64,000 nt of DNA from Leptobacterium flavescens. Lineage in GTDB: Bacteria; Bacteroidota; Bacteroidia; Flavobacteriales; Flavobacteriaceae. The number at the start of each line of letters is the position of its first letter. Positions within the stretch are counted from its first letter, which is position 1. Shown piece after piece: positions 26,397-34,474 of this stretch. Location: contig NZ_JAABOO010000001.1 of the NCBI RefSeq assembly GCF_010671605.1, forward strand, positions 1,364,001 through 1,428,000. Direction: 5' to 3'. The notes below the pieces were generated by a model. The model saw only the letters and a program-made list of their open reading frames with translations, was not told the DNA's origin and made no database searches. The translations under genes and the position numbers were made by a program.

Positions 26397-26636
26397 ATGA
26401 AAAAAGCAAAAAACCTAAGAGTATTAAAGTTGAGAAAAGTAAGTATTGCCAAAATGAATTATGTTTTTGGCGGAACCGGAGAGCCTTCGGGAATAACTAT
26501 TGACGATCCCGGTTGTAATACAGAGACACAAACAGGAGAAACAGGTACAGGTGGTCCTACATCATTAACTAAAGCTGCCACTGCACTGAACACTTGTATA
26601 GGAGATTGTAACAGTACGCTTTGTAACGAAAATTAA
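26397..26636 (+). CDS. GG-leader peptide (RiPP precursor-like), module 1
   Basis: A 79-residue peptide. Leader MKKAKNLRVLKLRKVSIAKM followed by NYVFGG at about residue 26, matching the leaders of the other four peptides. The core is Thr/Gly-rich with four Cys, three of them near the end (NTCIGDCNSTLCNEN). The gene follows the module 1 regulator by 95 bases but has its own promoter and operator box, and is followed by a terminator. No homology to a known bacteriocin is recognised; a crosslinked signalling or antimicrobial peptide is possible. Confidence 0.7.
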   Translation: MKKAKNLRVLKLRKVSIAKMNYVFGGTGEPSGITIDDPGCNTETQTGETGTGGPTSLTKAATALNTCIGDCNSTLCNEN

Positions 26637-26662
26637 ACTTTCATTAGATATCTATTCACAAG

Positions 26663-26697
26663 AGAACAGGCAGAAACTCTCCGCCTGTTCTTTGTTT
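26663..26697 (+). terminator. Terminator between the two peptide modules
   Basis: AGAACAGGC (26663-26671) pairs with GCCTGTTCT (26683-26691), followed by TTTGTTTG. It lies between convergent peptide genes and could serve the plus-strand one. Confidence 0.65.
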
Positions 26698-26735
26698 GAA
26701 GATATACTATCTTCTCGTTCTCATTACCCACTTTT

Positions 26736-26942
26736 TTAGCACTGAGTTACACCTGGCTCTGTATGTCCTGTACAGGCAGCATAAAATGTAAATTCGCATA
26801 AATGCTCGTCCTGACTTAAACAAGTGTCATTTGTTTCACAGTTTAAAGTAAAGCCACTTCCACCTTTGATATTCGATGATTTCAAGTTGGAAATAGTTCT
26901 TTTACTAAGATTCAATTTCGAAGCTAATTTTCTTCTTTTCAT
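26736..26942 (-). CDS. GG-leader peptide (RiPP precursor-like), module 2, second copy
   Basis: 68 residues from the ATG at 26942. The same frame extends further upstream without a stop, but the start at 26942 gives the family leader (MKRRKLASKLNLSKRTISN, then SSNIKGG at about residue 28). The core has five Cys and shares DEHLCEFTFYAACTG and GVTxC with the peptide encoded just upstream (26975-27220), so the two are tandem duplicates. The gap between them is 32 bases, hence probably one transcript. The core is shorter by a Cys-containing segment than that of its sister. Confidence 0.68.
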   Translation of the reverse strand: MKRRKLASKLNLSKRTISNLKSSNIKGGSGFTLNCETNDTCLSQDEHLCEFTFYAACTGHTEPGVTQC

Positions 26943-26974
26943 AATGTAAAATTTATAATTTAAAGTTATTAATA

Positions 26975-27220
26975 TTAACATCCGGTTACTCCCACATCTG
27001 TGATCCCTGTACAAGCGGCGTAAAATGTGAATTCGCACAGATGTTCATCATGACTTAAACAATCCTGCTCTGTAACACAACCTGCAAAGGTATTATTACA
27101 TTGACCCGTACAATTCTGATCGTTGGTGTTCCCTGTTCCCCCTTTGATTGTGGAAGACTCAAAATTGGAAATGGTTCGCTTTCCCAAACTCAGTTTCAAG
27201 TTTACCTTTCTTTTTTTCAT
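26975..27220 (-). CDS. GG-leader peptide (RiPP precursor-like), module 2, first copy
   Basis: An 81-residue peptide with leader MKKRKVNLKLSLGKRTISNF and ESSTIKGG ending at about residue 28. The core has seven Cys, including a pair NCTGQC near its start and the block CLSHDEHLCEFTFYAACTG shared with the downstream sister. It is divergent from the module 2 regulator at 27516, from which it is separated by 295 bases containing the promoter and operator. Placement and leader are equivalent to the 24131-24373 peptide of module 1. Confidence 0.72.
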   Translation of the reverse strand: MKKRKVNLKLSLGKRTISNFESSTIKGGTGNTNDQNCTGQCNNTFAGCVTEQDCLSHDEHLCEFTFYAACTGITDVGVTGC

Positions 27221-27279
27221 TTTAATTTAAAGTTATTGGGTTAATACTATTTAACAACCTGATAGATTCAAGTTTGAAA

Positions 27280-27311
27280 TAAAAGTAGCGCCGTAAAAAC
27301 TTACAAGTCAA
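27280..27311 (-). promoter_or_regulatory. Promoter of module 2 minus-strand peptides
   Basis: On the minus strand TTG (27311-27309), 21 bases, then TACTTTTA (27287-27280). Spacing and flanking bases match the module 1 promoter at 24420-24451. Start codon about 60 bases downstream. Confidence 0.55.
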
Positions 27312-27327
27312 CCCTGATTAATCGGAT

Positions 27328-27358
27328 TTCTGGAAAACAGATCGGGAAATTCGCGGAA
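27328..27358. promoter_or_regulatory. Double palindromic operator, module 2
   Basis: Box 1 TTCTGGAA (27328-27335) and box 2 TTCGCGGAA (27350-27358), centres 22.5 bases apart as in module 1. Box 1 is 44.5 bases and box 2 67 bases upstream of the -7 element of the minus-strand peptides, equal to module 1. Both boxes are followed by AAACAGA. After box 2 the sequence AAAACAGACTTCTATT recurs exactly after the box at 29235-29243. Confidence 0.6.
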
Positions 27359-27515
27359 AACAGACTTCTATTTTGTTAAATTAGACCTTTCGCTCTCTAA
27401 TACACATCTTTCTGTATATCAAATAATTAACATCTGATTTTATTTTGTTTTATCTGTACTTCTGTTTTGTGTAGTTATTTTAAAACACTAGCTTGCTGTA
27501 TCTATCTATAAAAAA

Positions 27516-29204
27516 ATGCGTGAGTTTTTTACACTTCTTGGAATTGCCTTTTATTCCTGTTTCTCATTTTCTGTACAAGCCCAGACCGAAGGCTCTTTTA
27601 AAATACCTGATTCTTTAAGAGCTAAGAATTCTAGAGAATTAAAAAGCATTATTTATAAGCTTCACCGAAATGATGCTAACAGAGAAAACTATATCAGATA
27701 TTATATAGAGAAAGCCAAAGAAGAAAAAGACACTTTCGAATTAACTATAGCCTATCATTTCATGGCAAGTTCAAAAGAAGAAGATCGTGAAAAGCATATT
27801 TATTTAGACAGCCTTATTGCAGTTTCAAAATCTAGAAAAGATTCTATCTATCCTCAAATAGCCCATTTGTATAAGGGGAGTATGTATCATCAAAAAACAG
27901 ATTATAAGAAAGCTATCGATCAATATATTTTGGCTTATACATATGCTTCAGAAAAGAATCAAACAAATATTCTGGATCAGATTACTTTCAATATCGGTTT
28001 ATTAAAAAGCGGAATAGAAGAATACAGAGATGCTCTGAACGACTTCATGAAATACCACGAATCCATTACTAAAAATGATACAACAAATAATTCTTATGCG
28101 CATTTTGCCTCTCTGTATCAAATTTCGAAAGCATATAGAGATCTAAATCTCAATGATTCTGCAACTTTTTACAATAAGCTTGGAGTTTTGGCATCTTCCA
28201 AAACCAAAGGAGAATGGTATCATCAGTTTATTTTAAATGAAGGAATTAATGAATTTCATAAAAAAGAGTATCAAGCGGCAATAGACAGTATCTCCAAAGC
28301 AATTCCGTTTTTTTCCGATCCAAAACGCGATTTCGAATTAATGATCATATACTCATACCTGGGGAAATCGAATTATGAATTAGGCTTTAAGGAAAAGGCA
28401 GTAGGTTATCTAAAAGAATCTATAGATATCTTTAATAAGATTCGATATGTTATTCCTGAAATCCGAGATGATTATAACACGATCATAGATTATTACAGAG
28501 GCAAAAAAGATTATGAAAATCATATTAAATATGTAGATTATTTATCCGTATTTGACAGTATTTTGAAAAGTGATTATAAGTATTTGACAAAAAAAATAAT
28601 TGCCAAATATGAAACAGCCAAACTACAACAACAAAAAAAACTGTTATTGCAAAAAGTAGAAAGTCAAGAAAGGACTAACTTACTCAGAAATATTGTTTTT
28701 TCAGTTCTTTTATTGATCGCTCTTTTAATCATTTTTTATTTTTTCAACAGACAACAAGTTTATAAAAAACGTTTCGAAAGGTTTATGAAGGAGCAAAAAA
28801 GTACGATCCATAAATCTTCAATAACGGAATCCCGGCAACATATAGAAGTCCCCAGGGAAATTGCCGATAATATCCTTACCGGCCTGAATTCTTTTGAGGA
28901 AAACCTAAAATATTGTGATCAGCATATTACACTGGGTAGCCTGGCAAAAAAGCTGAATACCAATACCAAATATCTGTCCATGGTCATTAATCATATTGAA
29001 GGTAAAAGCTTCAGGGCCTATATAAACGATCTAAGGATACAACATACCATAGACAGGCTTCAGACCGATCGTTTCTTCCGCAAATATGCCGTAAAATCTA
29101 TAGCAAATGAGGTAGGCTTTAACAATCCGGAAACTTTTTCCAAAGCCTTTTACCGCTTTACCGGCCTCTACCCTTCTTTTTTTATAAAACAGCTGGAAAA
29201 GTAG
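27516..29204 (+). CDS. Membrane-anchored TPR-AraC regulator, module 2
   Basis: A 562-residue paralog of the 24595-26301 protein with the same plan: signal peptide (about 1-22, ends SVQAQ), KIPDSLRAKNSRELK near the mature start, periplasmic TPR region to about 385 (ELGFKEKAVGYLKES), membrane helix (about 391-411), and a C-terminal AraC-type HTH (about 460-560; KLNTNTKYLSMVIN, IANEVGFNNPETFSKAFYRF). The HTH is much more alike between the two than the periplasmic domain, so they may bind the same operator but sense different signals. Divergent from two GG-leader peptides and 115 bases before a third. Confidence 0.85.
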   Translation: MREFFTLLGIAFYSCFSFSVQAQTEGSFKIPDSLRAKNSRELKSIIYKLHRNDANRENYIRYYIEKAKEEKDTFELTIAYHFMASSKEEDREKHIYLDSLIAVSKSRKDSIYPQIAHLYKGSMYHQKTDYKKAIDQYILAYTYASEKNQTNILDQITFNIGLLKSGIEEYRDALNDFMKYHESITKNDTTNNSYAHFASLYQISKAYRDLNLNDSATFYNKLGVLASSKTKGEWYHQFILNEGINEFHKKEYQAAIDSISKAIPFFSDPKRDFELMIIYSYLGKSNYELGFKEKAVGYLKESIDIFNKIRYVIPEIRDDYNTIIDYYRGKKDYENHIKYVDYLSVFDSILKSDYKYLTKKIIAKYETAKLQQQKKLLLQKVESQERTNLLRNIVFSVLLLIALLIIFYFFNRQQVYKKRFERFMKEQKSTIHKSSITESRQHIEVPREIADNILTGLNSFEENLKYCDQHITLGSLAKKLNTNTKYLSMVINHIEGKSFRAYINDLRIQHTIDRLQTDRFFRKYAVKSIANEVGFNNPETFSKAFYRFTGLYPSFFIKQLEK

Positions 29205-29211
29205 GTCTGAT

Positions 29212-29300
29212 TTCTGTTAAAAAACAACTGGTATTTCCGTGAAAACAGACTTCTATTAAAAGAAGCAATGCTGTATCAATTACAATAAATTCTACTTTTA
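29212..29300 (+). promoter_or_regulatory. Operator and -7 element before module 2 plus-strand peptide
   Basis: A weak box 1 (TTCTGTTA, 29212-29219) and a clear box 2 TTCCGTGAA (29235-29243), then the -7 element TACTTTTA (29293-29300). Box 2 to -7 distance is 54 bases, as before the module 1 plus-strand peptide. The -33 position lacks TTG. Start codon 19 bases after the -7 element. Confidence 0.5.
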
Positions 29301-29318
29301 ATACCCAAACAAAAAAGT

Positions 29319-29579
29319 ATGAGAAAGCCGAAAAAATTTAAAAGACTACAATTAAACAAGGTTAATATAGCACACTTTGATAAGATAAAAGGAGGGAATC
29401 TAACTATTCAAACATGCTTTCCTGCCTGTCCTACCGAAGAAACAGAAACTTGTGATTGCGAAGCAGAGACTCAACCTGTAACCATGTGTAACTCAATTGA
29501 TGTATGTAATACTACCATTCAACCGGCAAGTAAAAACAATACATGTGACGCTACCTGTCCTGGTCCGGGCCCTATTTAA
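29319..29579 (+). CDS. GG-leader peptide (RiPP precursor-like), module 2
   Basis: An 86-residue peptide: leader MRKPKKFKRLQLNKVNIAHF with DKIKGG ending at about residue 26, then a core with eight Cys (QTCFPACPTE, ETCDCEAE, and DATCPGPGPI at the end) and many Thr. It follows the module 2 regulator by 114 bases and has its own operator-bearing promoter. The Cys pattern is unlike that of the minus-strand peptides, so the two sides of a module would yield different products. Family-level call rests on the leader only. Confidence 0.7.
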   Translation: MRKPKKFKRLQLNKVNIAHFDKIKGGNLTIQTCFPACPTEETETCDCEAETQPVTMCNSIDVCNTTIQPASKNNTCDATCPGPGPI

Positions 29580-29695
29580 TGGTTTATGTCCTTTCTTTTT
29601 AGCAAGTGCCAAATAGCGAATTAAGATTTTTTTAAACATTTTAATGAAGTGATTAGCATATCTTTAGTGCTTGAACAAATAATCACTTTTACAAA

Positions 29696-30790
29696 ATGAA
29701 ATCATCTCTATCCTTATTCCTGGCGGTTATCGGGTTTTCTGCATCGGTAACTGCTCAGAGTGTAAGCTTTGAAGAATACGATCCGCCATCCACTCTTGTG
29801 GTGCCGGGTAAAGAAATCAAAAAAGCCAAATTCCCTTTTATTGATGTTCACAACCACCAGTTCAGGATGCCTTCACAAAATCTTGGCGAACTGATCTCCG
29901 AAATGGATAAACTCAATATGGCGGTAATGGTTAACCTGTCCGGAAGAGGGCGCGGTTCTACCGAGCACCTGAGCGGAGCTTTAAATAATGTAAAGACCAA
30001 TTATCCGAACAGATTTATCGTATTCACCAATATAGACCTCAACGGAATTGATGACCCCAACTGGACGGAGAGAACCGTAAAGCAACTGGAGGATGATGTA
30101 AAAATGGGGGCTAACGGACTTAAGATCTATAAAAGCCAGGGGATGGATTCGAGAGATAGTAATGGAAAACGGATCAAAATTGACGATCCGAGGATAGGTC
30201 CTGTGTGGGAGAAATGTGGAGAATTGGGGATCCCGGTTCTTATCCACGCTGCAGATCCCAAATCCTTCTGGGATCCTCACGACAATAAAAATGAGCGCTG
30301 GCTGGAGCTTAAATTAAGGCCAAGAAGAAAACGCGAAGACGCTACTACAGCTCCCTGGGCAACGATCATTAATGAACAGCACAATATCTTCAGAAGGCAT
30401 AGGAACACCAAGTTTATCAATGCCCATTTAGGTTGGTTTGCTAACGATCTGGGAACCCTGGCAAAACTGATGGATGAGATCCCGAATATGTATGCCGAGA
30501 TAGGAGCGGTTATTGCCGAACTGGGAAGACAGCCGCGCTTTGCCAAAGCCTTTCTCACTAAATATCAGGACAGGATCATGTTTGGTAAGGATTCCTGGAA
30601 TCCCAAGGAATACTACACCTATTTCAGAGTACTGGAATCCGATGACGAGTATTTTCCATACTACAAAAGGTATCATGCTTTCTGGAGGATGTACGGACTC
30701 GACCTGAGCGATGAGGTCCTTAAAAAGATCTATTACAAGAATGCCCTCAAAGTCATTCCAAATATAGATTCAAGTCTTTTTCCGAGATAG
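29696..30790 (+). CDS. Secreted amidohydrolase-family (amidohydro_2) enzyme
   Basis: A 364-residue protein with a signal peptide (ends ASVTAQ). The TIM-barrel metal ligands of the amidohydrolase 2 family can be seen: DVHNH (50-54), a His in IPVLIHAAD (about 183), NAHLGW (about 244) and the Asp in FGKDSW (about 299). Related proteins hydrolyse or decarboxylate small cyclic substrates, but the substrate here cannot be read from sequence. It acts in the periplasm. The M3 peptidase gene follows by 40 bases, probably on the same transcript. It is the first gene after the peptide-regulator region, 116 bases after the last peptide. Confidence 0.8.
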   Translation: MKSSLSLFLAVIGFSASVTAQSVSFEEYDPPSTLVVPGKEIKKAKFPFIDVHNHQFRMPSQNLGELISEMDKLNMAVMVNLSGRGRGSTEHLSGALNNVKTNYPNRFIVFTNIDLNGIDDPNWTERTVKQLEDDVKMGANGLKIYKSQGMDSRDSNGKRIKIDDPRIGPVWEKCGELGIPVLIHAADPKSFWDPHDNKNERWLELKLRPRRKREDATTAPWATIINEQHNIFRRHRNTKFINAHLGWFANDLGTLAKLMDEIPNMYAEIGAVIAELGRQPRFAKAFLTKYQDRIMFGKDSWNPKEYYTYFRVLESDDEYFPYYKRYHAFWRMYGLDLSDEVLKKIYYKNALKVIPNIDSSLFPR

Positions 30791-30830
30791 ATAAGTACTT
30801 TTACAAACAGAATACTAAATTCATATTATA

Positions 30831-32996
30831 ATGAACTCAATAACTCACCAATCTGTTGCAAACAGCCTGAAGTCTGTCGGTCTTTGTGCCCTATTTCTTC
30901 TGAGCAGTTGTAACAAAGAAAAAAATACGGATGTGAAAGAAATCACAGATAATGTTCTACTCCAGGAATGGACCGGGCCCTACGGAGGGATTCCGGCATT
31001 CGATAAAATGGATGTAAACGAAGTGACCGAAGCTGTAGAGATCGGGATGCAGGTAAATCTCGATGAAATAGATGCCATTGCCAATAATACGGAGGCGCCT
31101 ACTTTTGAGAATACTATCGAAGCCATGGAAAGAGCCGGGCAGGATCTGGGCCGTGTGTTTACCTATTACGGCATCCTTAGCAGTAATATGTCTTCTCCCG
31201 AATTCAGGGAGATCCAGCGTGAACTGGCACCGAAGCTTTCGGAGTTCAATTCGAAGATCTCACAGAATAAGAAACTCTTCGAAAGAGTTAAAGCCGTTTA
31301 TGACAATTCTCTTAAAAACCCGTTAGATGAAGACCAGCAACGCGTGGTTCAGCTAACCTATGAAGGTTTTGCAATGAACGGAGCCGAATTAAATGAAGAA
31401 GACAAAGCCCGTTATGCAGAGATCAATAAAGAACTCTCCAGTCTTTACACCAGTTTTTCCAATAACGTCCTTGCCGATGAGGAAGGTTATGTGACCTATC
31501 TGACGGAAGATCAGCTGGGAGGTCTGCCTGAATCATTTGTTAAAGCGGCTGCCAAGGCGGCTTCAGATCGCGGAGAGGAAGGTAAGTACGCTGTTACCAA
31601 TACGCGTTCCTCCATGGATCCTTTTCTCACCTACTCTACCGAAAGAGGGTTAAGAGAAAAAGTGTGGAAAAACTACTATTCCCGTGGAGATAATGCCGAT
31701 GAGCACGATAACAACGAGATCATTTCCAAGATCCTTAAACTAAGGAATGAGCGTGTAGCCCTTCTCGGATATGACGATTATGCTACCTGGAGATTGCAGA
31801 ACAGGATGGCCAAAAATCCTGGGCGCGCCATGGAGCTTATGAATGCCGTATGGCCGGCAGCAATTGCAAGGGTAAAAGAAGAAGTAGCCGATATGCAGGC
31901 CGTAGCAGACAAAAATGGCGATAATATTACCATAGAACCATGGGATTACCGTTACTATGCAGAAAAAGTGCGACAAAGTAAGTATGATCTCGATTCTGAT
32001 GAGGTAAAGCAATATCTTCAACTGGACAAGCTTACGCAAGCCCTGTTCTTTACAGCGGGAGAGCTGTTTAATTTCGATTTCAAACCTGTTCCCGAAGGAA
32101 GTGTTCCGGTATTCCAGGAAGACGTAAAGGTTTGGGAGGTTACCGATAAGACAACAGGAGAACATATAGGTCTATGGTACCTGGATCCTTTCGCCAGAAA
32201 AGGAAAACGCTCGGGAGCCTGGGCAACTACTTATAGAAGTCACACTACTTTCGACGGAAAGAAAACCGTACTTTCATCCAACAACTCGAATTTTATCAAG
32301 CCTGCACCGGGAGAGCCCGTATTGGTTTCCTGGGATGATGCCGAGACATTTTTCCATGAGTTCGGGCATGCACTGCACTTCCTTTCTTCCAATGTAAAAT
32401 ATCCTACATTGAACGGAGGGGTTCGCGATTATACCGAATTCCAGTCGCAGTTACTGGAGCGCTGGTTATCTACGGATGAAGTGATCAATCAGTTCCTGGT
32501 TCATCATGAAACCGGAGAAGTAATCCCTAAGGAACTGGTAGCCAAGATCAAGAAAGCTTCTACCTTTAACCAGGGGTTTGCAACTACAGAATACCTGGCT
32601 TCCGCTCTGGTAGATATGATGTATCACACCAGTGATCCGGGAAATATGGATCCTGATCTTTTTGAAAAAGAATCGCTGGCCAAACTGAATATGCCTAAAG
32701 AAATCGTGATGAGACACCGTTCCCCACATTTCGGACATGTATTTTCGGGAGAAGGATATGCCGCAGCCTATTACGGTTATATGTGGGCAGATGTACTTAC
32801 TTCAGATGCTGCAGAGGCTTTTAAGGAAGCTCCGGGAGGTTTCTACGATAAGGAGGTAGCTGCCAAACTGGTAAAATACCTCTTCGCACCACGAAACTCT
32901 TTGGATCCTGCAGAAGCCTATAGAAAATTCAGAGGACGCGACGCTAAGATCGATGCTCTGATGAGAGACAGAGGTTTCCCTGTTCCTTCAGAATAA
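30831..32996 (+). CDS. dcp: M3-family peptidyl-dipeptidase (Dcp-type) lipoprotein
   Basis: A 721-residue zinc metallopeptidase. A lipoprotein signal (ALFLLSSC, Cys27) puts it in the periplasm, attached to a membrane. The thermolysin-like motif FHEFGHALHF with ligands His509 and His513 and catalytic Glu510 is present, with the following Glu-containing segment (YTEFQSQLLERW), and the C-terminal M3 motif FSGEGYAAAYYGYMWADV. Length and motifs match bacterial Dcp, which removes C-terminal dipeptides from oligopeptides. A strong terminator follows. A function in clearing or processing the small peptides encoded upstream is possible but is only suggested by position. Confidence 0.88.
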   Translation: MNSITHQSVANSLKSVGLCALFLLSSCNKEKNTDVKEITDNVLLQEWTGPYGGIPAFDKMDVNEVTEAVEIGMQVNLDEIDAIANNTEAPTFENTIEAMERAGQDLGRVFTYYGILSSNMSSPEFREIQRELAPKLSEFNSKISQNKKLFERVKAVYDNSLKNPLDEDQQRVVQLTYEGFAMNGAELNEEDKARYAEINKELSSLYTSFSNNVLADEEGYVTYLTEDQLGGLPESFVKAAAKAASDRGEEGKYAVTNTRSSMDPFLTYSTERGLREKVWKNYYSRGDNADEHDNNEIISKILKLRNERVALLGYDDYATWRLQNRMAKNPGRAMELMNAVWPAAIARVKEEVADMQAVADKNGDNITIEPWDYRYYAEKVRQSKYDLDSDEVKQYLQLDKLTQALFFTAGELFNFDFKPVPEGSVPVFQEDVKVWEVTDKTTGEHIGLWYLDPFARKGKRSGAWATTYRSHTTFDGKKTVLSSNNSNFIKPAPGEPVLVSWDDAETFFHEFGHALHFLSSNVKYPTLNGGVRDYTEFQSQLLERWLSTDEVINQFLVHHETGEVIPKELVAKIKKASTFNQGFATTEYLASALVDMMYHTSDPGNMDPDLFEKESLAKLNMPKEIVMRHRSPHFGHVFSGEGYAAAYYGYMWADVLTSDAAEAFKEAPGGFYDKEVAAKLVKYLFAPRNSLDPAEAYRKFRGRDAKIDALMRDRGFPVPSE

Positions 32997-33018
32997 TCAA
33001 AACTCAAATAAATATAAG

Positions 33019-33052
33019 AACCTCCTGATAAGCGATATCGGGAGGTTTTTCT
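33019..33052 (+). terminator. Terminator after the M3 peptidase gene
   Basis: AACCTCC (33019-33025) pairs with GGAGGTT (33041-33047), followed by five or more T. The loop contains a further GATA/TATC pairing. Confidence 0.75.
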
Positions 33053-33133
33053 TTATAGATATAATTTTTTCTTCAAAGACGCAACCATTTTAAAATTACA
33101 AGACTTTCTAGTAAACGTCCTAAAACTTTTAAA

Positions 33134-34438
33134 ATGAAAACTTTGATCAATTCCGGGATACTTTTCCTGTTTATGCTATGCTTTTTTAGTTGCAACGAAG
33201 AACTTATAGACATTGCAGATCCACCTCCGCAAGAGTTGATAGAGGTAAACTCTCCTCTCTTTACCGAGTTGTCTGAAATGGTAAATACAGTAAGAACAGA
33301 TCAGGAAAGGGAATTTCCGTGCCTTAACTTTATCTATTCCTTTGCCATTTATATCTATGATTCCGAACAGGATTTCCAGCGCCTGGAAATAATCAGGAAT
33401 AGGGAGAATTTCAGTACTGTTCTGCAAAGTCTTGGTGAAAATGAACATCTCGGGATCAATTATCCCATTAGCGGTACTTTAAAAGACGGTACATCTTTCA
33501 GTATTGAAAACAACACCGATCTTCAACTGGCGCTTAATAACTGTACCTCCGAGAATATTAAGGAATTACTAGGAAATTCACCTTCATCGAGTCCGTGTAT
33601 ATGGATAGTTCAGGCCTCAGAAGATGGCGACAACACTTATGAAGGTGCAATTTTCGAACTGGATCTGGATAGAGGTTTAGCTCATTTTTACCATAACGGA
33701 ATTCAATATGAAGCTACCTGGACCATATTCTTTGTAAGTGGAGAAAGCGAGAATCCCCTGGAAACAAAATTTAGGGTAAACCTCCATATTAATGATGACG
33801 GGCAAATAGCCGAGGACTGGAATTTCGACTGGATCATATCTGATACGAGCGAAGGTGTTTTTGAATTGACCAATGAAGAAAATATAATTGTCCTGAATAA
33901 ACAGTGCGAGTATGAGATCGGGGATATAGGCCCGGCCGGCGGGATAGTTTTTTACGATAAAGGTGAGTTTACCGATGGATGGAGATATCTTCAGGCTGCT
34001 CCCGAAGATTTTAGCAATGCCCAGTGGGGATGCTACGGATCTGCGATTACCGACGCAAGACTGACCGATATTGGTTCCGGCTTTGATAATACGTCCGCCA
34101 TTGCTTTGTTTCATAACAATTTACAGGGATTTGATGAGAATCCGGAACTATGCAGTCAGCAAAACGACGGAAGCGTTGCCGCATGGATCTGTCTCAACTT
34201 CGAGAATAACGGAATAAGAAGAGGATGGTTTTTACCCAGTAGTGAAGAAGCTATGCTGATGTATGAGAATTTACACCTGAACGGAATTGGAAATTTTGAA
34301 AAGGCTCTATACTGGACATCTACGGAAGAAGATGAATGGAGCGCTATAAGTATCAATTTCAGCAACGGAAACCCGGATGTTTCGGATAAGACAATATCAA
34401 CGGAACTAACAGGAGTGAGAGGAGTTCGCTATTTTTAG
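33134..34438 (+). CDS. Lipoprotein with C-terminal Lcl/DUF1566-like domain
   Basis: A 434-residue lipoprotein (lipobox MLCFFSC, Cys20). Residues about 20-255 form an unrecognised N-terminal domain with paired Cys. The C-terminal ~170 residues carry the signature of the Lcl/DUF1566 surface domain: GDIGPAGGIVFYD, WRYLQAAPED, WFLPSSEEAMLMYENL and YWTSTEEDEW. That domain is common in surface-exposed, sometimes glycan-binding proteins. It precedes the ECF sigma gene by 36 bases, perhaps only by chance; no direct functional link is evident. Confidence 0.7.
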   Translation: MKTLINSGILFLFMLCFFSCNEELIDIADPPPQELIEVNSPLFTELSEMVNTVRTDQEREFPCLNFIYSFAIYIYDSEQDFQRLEIIRNRENFSTVLQSLGENEHLGINYPISGTLKDGTSFSIENNTDLQLALNNCTSENIKELLGNSPSSSPCIWIVQASEDGDNTYEGAIFELDLDRGLAHFYHNGIQYEATWTIFFVSGESENPLETKFRVNLHINDDGQIAEDWNFDWIISDTSEGVFELTNEENIIVLNKQCEYEIGDIGPAGGIVFYDKGEFTDGWRYLQAAPEDFSNAQWGCYGSAITDARLTDIGSGFDNTSAIALFHNNLQGFDENPELCSQQNDGSVAAWICLNFENNGIRRGWFLPSSEEAMLMYENLHLNGIGNFEKALYWTSTEEDEWSAISINFSNGNPDVSDKTISTELTGVRGVRYF

Positions 34439-34474
34439 CGATATTAAAAACAACCTAATAAGATTTTATTTTAA

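Noticed and set aside
26943-27038. N-terminal extension of the second module 2 peptide to 100 residues
   Set aside because: The extension overlaps the upstream peptide gene, has no family pattern, and the ATG at 26942 gives the leader shared by the other peptides.
24595-29204. Hybrid two-component system reading of the TPR-AraC proteins
   Set aside because: Neither protein has histidine kinase, ATPase or receiver motifs; only TPRs, a membrane helix and the AraC domain are visible.
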